From Vibrio algivorus (lineage in GTDB: Bacteria; Pseudomonadota; Gammaproteobacteria; Enterobacterales; Vibrionaceae): a DNA stretch of 64,000 bases. A program made the position numbers and the translations under genes. The notes under the pieces are model-generated. The model worked only from the letters and a program-made list of their open reading frames with translations. It was not told the origin of the DNA and ran no database searches. The stretch spans positions 1-64,000 of the forward strand of contig NZ_AP018679.1 in assembly GCF_002218005.2 (NCBI RefSeq), in the 5' to 3' direction. Every line of letters begins with the position of its first letter. The stretch's first letter is position 1. Positions 61,438 through 64,000 of this stretch are shown here, piece after piece.

Positions 61438-64000
61438 ATGAACAAAAAATCGGCGATTGCTGTTGCTTTAATGCTAACAGGTCTAACCGCTTGTAATGAT
61501 AGCGACAGTAATACGGCAGATAATGGAGGTGCAGAAAGCTCAAGTTATAGCGTGACTGCAATTGATGGTTATTTGAGAGGCGCACAAGTGTGGCTAGACC
61601 TTAATGGTAACTTTAAATTAGACATAGGTGAGCCATCTGCAAATACTGGAAATGGTGGTAAAGCGGACTTAGATACCACAGGTATTGATAATCCAGAGCA
61701 ATACTCAGTTATTGTGCAAGCAATAAAAGGTGAGACAGTCGATGAAGATACTATTACGGATGAGAATCCTAATGGTACGGCTGTTGAAAAAGCTTATGTA
61801 ATGTCAGCTCCTCCTGGTGAATCTGCTGTTACTCCTCTTTCTACATTAGTTGATATTCTTATCAAGCAAAGTGCATCAGATGGCGATTCTGCTGAACAGA
61901 TTGAACAGAAAAAACAAAAAGCGATCGCTACTATTTCTTCTCAGTTAGGGTTATCTGAAGATGAGCTATTGGGTGACTTTATTGAGAAAGGTCATACTGA
62001 TATGGTTTATGTTTCTCAGAACTTGGTTGCTGCCAATGTATTTCCTGAATCAGCGGATGGATTAGAAGAGGCTGCTAAAGATACAAGTAACAAGAATAAT
62101 TTTAGTAAAAAAGCAGCGGCAGTTAATGCTTTTATTAAAAAGAAAGTGGCTGAAATTAAACAAGATCCTGATAAGTCATTTGAGTCTGAAGAACCAATAT
62201 TTACTCAAGATTCGGATGTAGTGACCGATAGTGATGGCGATGATGTAGCTGATATTTTTGATGCATTTCCAAATGATGCAACCGAATGGGTTGATACCGA
62301 TGAAGACAGTGTAGGCGATAACGCTGATGCTTTTCCAGAGGATGCAACTGAAACTCAAGATACAGACGGTGATGGTGTTGGAGATAATGCAGATATCTTT
62401 CCTGAAGATGCAAAGGAATGGCTAGATACTGATAAAGATGGTGTGGGCGATAACGCTGACGCTTTCCCTGAAGATGCGAATGAAACGAAAGATACGGACG
62501 GTGATGGTGTTGGTGATAATCTTGATGCGTTTCCTCTAGATCAGTTTGAAACAACAGATTCAGATAATGACGGCTATGGGGACAACTCTGATATTTTCCC
62601 GAATGATAAAAACGAGTGGTTTGATACCGATGGTGATGGTGTAGGCAACAATGCTGATGCTTTCCCTACTGATTCAACTGAAACCGCAGATACGGACGGC
62701 GATGGTGTGGGTGATAACTCGGATATATCACCACTCGATAAAAACTATTTCGTTAACCTCCGTAGTTACGATAAGCAATTAACGGTTGTAGGTGCCACTG
62801 AGCAACCTGTTGTTGAGCAAGGTGTGATGACGACCCAAGCCAATGGCGACTCAGTATGGGTCTACCTTCCAATGACGCAAGAACAATCTCTTACTGATTT
62901 CCCTGATGTTTCTTTTGATGCAACTAGTGATGCACAAGTCTTTATGAACCTTTATATGCTGGTAGTACCTGATACTGATGGCATGACTGAGTTTGAAACG
63001 GCAGCCGTGAATGATTCTCGCCACTTTAAACTGAAAAGCTATGGGCCCGAGGGATTAGATGATCCAATCAAATACGTTGAGATTCGTTTATATCAAGGCG
63101 AATCACTCAATGATTTATTGGTTATGAATAATATCGATAAATCTAAGTTTATTGTCCCTGTTTATCACGATGCACCTGCTGGGACCGGTACAGATGGTGA
63201 CTACGAAGCCAAAGGTAACTTCTTCTTACGCTTTGGTGATTCAAATTACACAGGCTATGATGAGATTACGTTAAATCGCTTTAGCTTTGAGCCTACTTAT
63301 CAATTGATGGAAGAAGGCGGTAAGTTTGTGACATCTGCGACTCAAACTGATGCAAATGTCACTATTTTGCCTTATGGGAATGCATTAGTTGAAACCAACG
63401 GCGATTCAGTGTGGATGTATAGTCAAATTGATCAAGAAACGCCATTAGAAGAGTTTGGTGATTTCTTGTTTAGTGCTCATGAAGAAAATGACGCCAATGT
63501 TAGTGGAGGGATTTTTGCCAATATTTATGTGAAGCCTTCATCATTGGATGTTGTTGATAAAATTGAAGCACAAGCGGTTGTATCGTATTCAGCAGATATT
63601 CGCAACACTCAATGGGGACAAGGGGAAGGTAATATTTTCGTCTTAACCGTTGATAGTGGTCAGAGCCTATCTAGCTTGTTGAAATCAAAAGGCCTAAGTT
63701 TATCTGATTTTATAGCCATTCCATATTTTGATAGCTTAGGTTTCCCTGCTACCGAAACGGAAGGCAAAGTAGGTGATGGTGACCCAGAAGCTCGTGGTAA
63801 CTTCTTTGTACGCTTTGGTGATTCAGGTTACACCGATAGCCAAAGTATCTACTTAACTCGCTATGGTTTTAACCCTGTACATCAATTAACTCTTGATAGT
63901 GCACCATTTATGACAACTGCAGCGGTAACTAATGCAGCAGTTGAAGTAAAAGAAAACGCAGAAGTAGAGATTACCACTGGTGGCGATTCGGTTTGGGCGT
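61438..64000 (+). CDS. Large lipoprotein with calcium-binding repeats (cut by window end)
   Basis: The frame stays open from ATG 61438 to the window end (854 codons, no stop). It has a lipoprotein signal, LMLTGLTACND (Cys19), a folded part (residues 40-260) and eight 22-residue repeats of the form DTDGDGVGDNADAFPEDATET (residues 264-439, thrombospondin type 3-like Ca2+ loops). Then come tandem beta-rich units of about 190 residues carrying GDSVW (470, 655, 849) and GNFF-x-RFGDS-x-YT (593, 787). GGATAT-type ribosome site upstream. It is probably outer-membrane or surface exposed. Adhesin or cell-surface function is inferred; its true length is unknown. Confidence 0.88.
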   Translation, partial: MNKKSAIAVALMLTGLTACNDSDSNTADNGGAESSSYSVTAIDGYLRGAQVWLDLNGNFKLDIGEPSANTGNGGKADLDTTGIDNPEQYSVIVQAIKGETVDEDTITDENPNGTAVEKAYVMSAPPGESAVTPLSTLVDILIKQSASDGDSAEQIEQKKQKAIATISSQLGLSEDELLGDFIEKGHTDMVYVSQNLVAANVFPESADGLEEAAKDTSNKNNFSKKAAAVNAFIKKKVAEIKQDPDKSFESEEPIFTQDSDVVTDSDGDDVADIFDAFPNDATEWVDTDEDSVGDNADAFPEDATETQDTDGDGVGDNADIFPEDAKEWLDTDKDGVGDNADAFPEDANETKDTDGDGVGDNLDAFPLDQFETTDSDNDGYGDNSDIFPNDKNEWFDTDGDGVGNNADAFPTDSTETADTDGDGVGDNSDISPLDKNYFVNLRSYDKQLTVVGATEQPVVEQGVMTTQANGDSVWVYLPMTQEQSLTDFPDVSFDATSDAQVFMNLYMLVVPDTDGMTEFETAAVNDSRHFKLKSYGPEGLDDPIKYVEIRLYQGESLNDLLVMNNIDKSKFIVPVYHDAPAGTGTDGDYEAKGNFFLRFGDSNYTGYDEITLNRFSFEPTYQLMEEGGKFVTSATQTDANVTILPYGNALVETNGDSVWMYSQIDQETPLEEFGDFLFSAHEENDANVSGGIFANIYVKPSSLDVVDKIEAQAVVSYSADIRNTQWGQGEGNIFVLTVDSGQSLSSLLKSKGLSLSDFIAIPYFDSLGFPATETEGKVGDGDPEARGNFFVRFGDSGYTDSQSIYLTRYGFNPVHQLTLDSAPFMTTAAVTNAAVEVKENAEVEITTGGDSVWA
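62227..62754 (+). repeat. Eight 66-bp repeats coding Asp-rich Ca2+ loops
   Basis: Eight in-frame 66-base units encode DxDxDGxGDNxDxFPxD-type sequences. Codons vary between units while residues are kept, so this is an old array under protein-level selection. Confidence 0.88.

Noticed and set aside
62176..62554. Minus-strand frames over the calcium-binding repeats
   Set aside because: His- and Leu-rich periodic products are shadows of the Asp-rich repeats on the plus strand.

Overview
The window comes from the second chromosome of a member of the Vibrionaceae and begins at or next to its replication origin. The evidence is rctB at 1418-3412, preceded by an iteron array with a DnaA box and an AT-rich unwinding region. 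Three 13-bp palindromes match the parS2 site of Vibrio chromosome II. The genes are typical of Vibrio: irgA/irgB, a vct-type siderophore ABC system, betIBA with a choline ABC transporter, ohr/ohrR, and gcv genes with an XRE-cupin regulator. DNA is AT-rich, shine-dalgarno sequences are strong, and small dispersed vibrio-type intergenic repeats are common. I cannot name the species.

Layout. 1-3600: segregation and replication control (parS2, RctB sites, origin, rctB). 3597-9892: small conserved genes, a YebC/YeeN-type regulator, a MATE exporter with a divergent AraC regulator, and an HD hydrolase. 9893-13618: a type II menB, a DHA2-type MFS exporter and gltS. 13924-19564: a YdcF protein followed by a murein-peptide salvage set (L-Ala-D/L-Glu epimerase, MpaA amidase, peptide-binding protein). 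This set is interrupted by a threefold 250-bp tandem repeat and a DUF559 nuclease-like gene. 19682-26639: an oligosaccharide uptake and lyase locus (Na+ symporter, acetyltransferase, PL15-like lyase, LysR regulator), followed by VOC, monooxygenase and YtoQ genes. Two related palindromes sit in its two divergent intergenic regions. 26708-33688: the choline to glycine betaine operon betI-betB-betA-choX-choW-choV. 34467-35240: a kinase-like gene broken by one in-frame stop. 35432-42100: catechol-siderophore uptake (irgA, irgB, vctC, vctG, vctD, vctP) with Fur-like boxes. 42281-43276: ohrR/ohr. 43622-46631: a TRAP transporter with a CRP-like site. 47014-53527: small genes, an orphan MetQ-like lipoprotein, a LysR/nitroreductase pair, and two tandem alpha/beta-hydrolase paralogues. 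53606-61039: the glycine cleavage genes split into gcvH-gcvP on one strand and regulator-symporter-gcvT on the other, with PurR-like boxes between them. 61438 to the end: a large lipoprotein with eight 22-residue calcium-binding repeats, cut by the window edge.

Most of the window is core and metabolic material. The least explained structures are the DUF559 gene with its G-rich palindromes and the adjoining 250-bp triplication, the twin palindromes of the lyase locus, the tandem hydrolases, and the repeat lipoprotein. No tRNA, rRNA, CRISPR array, prophage or complete insertion sequence was seen.
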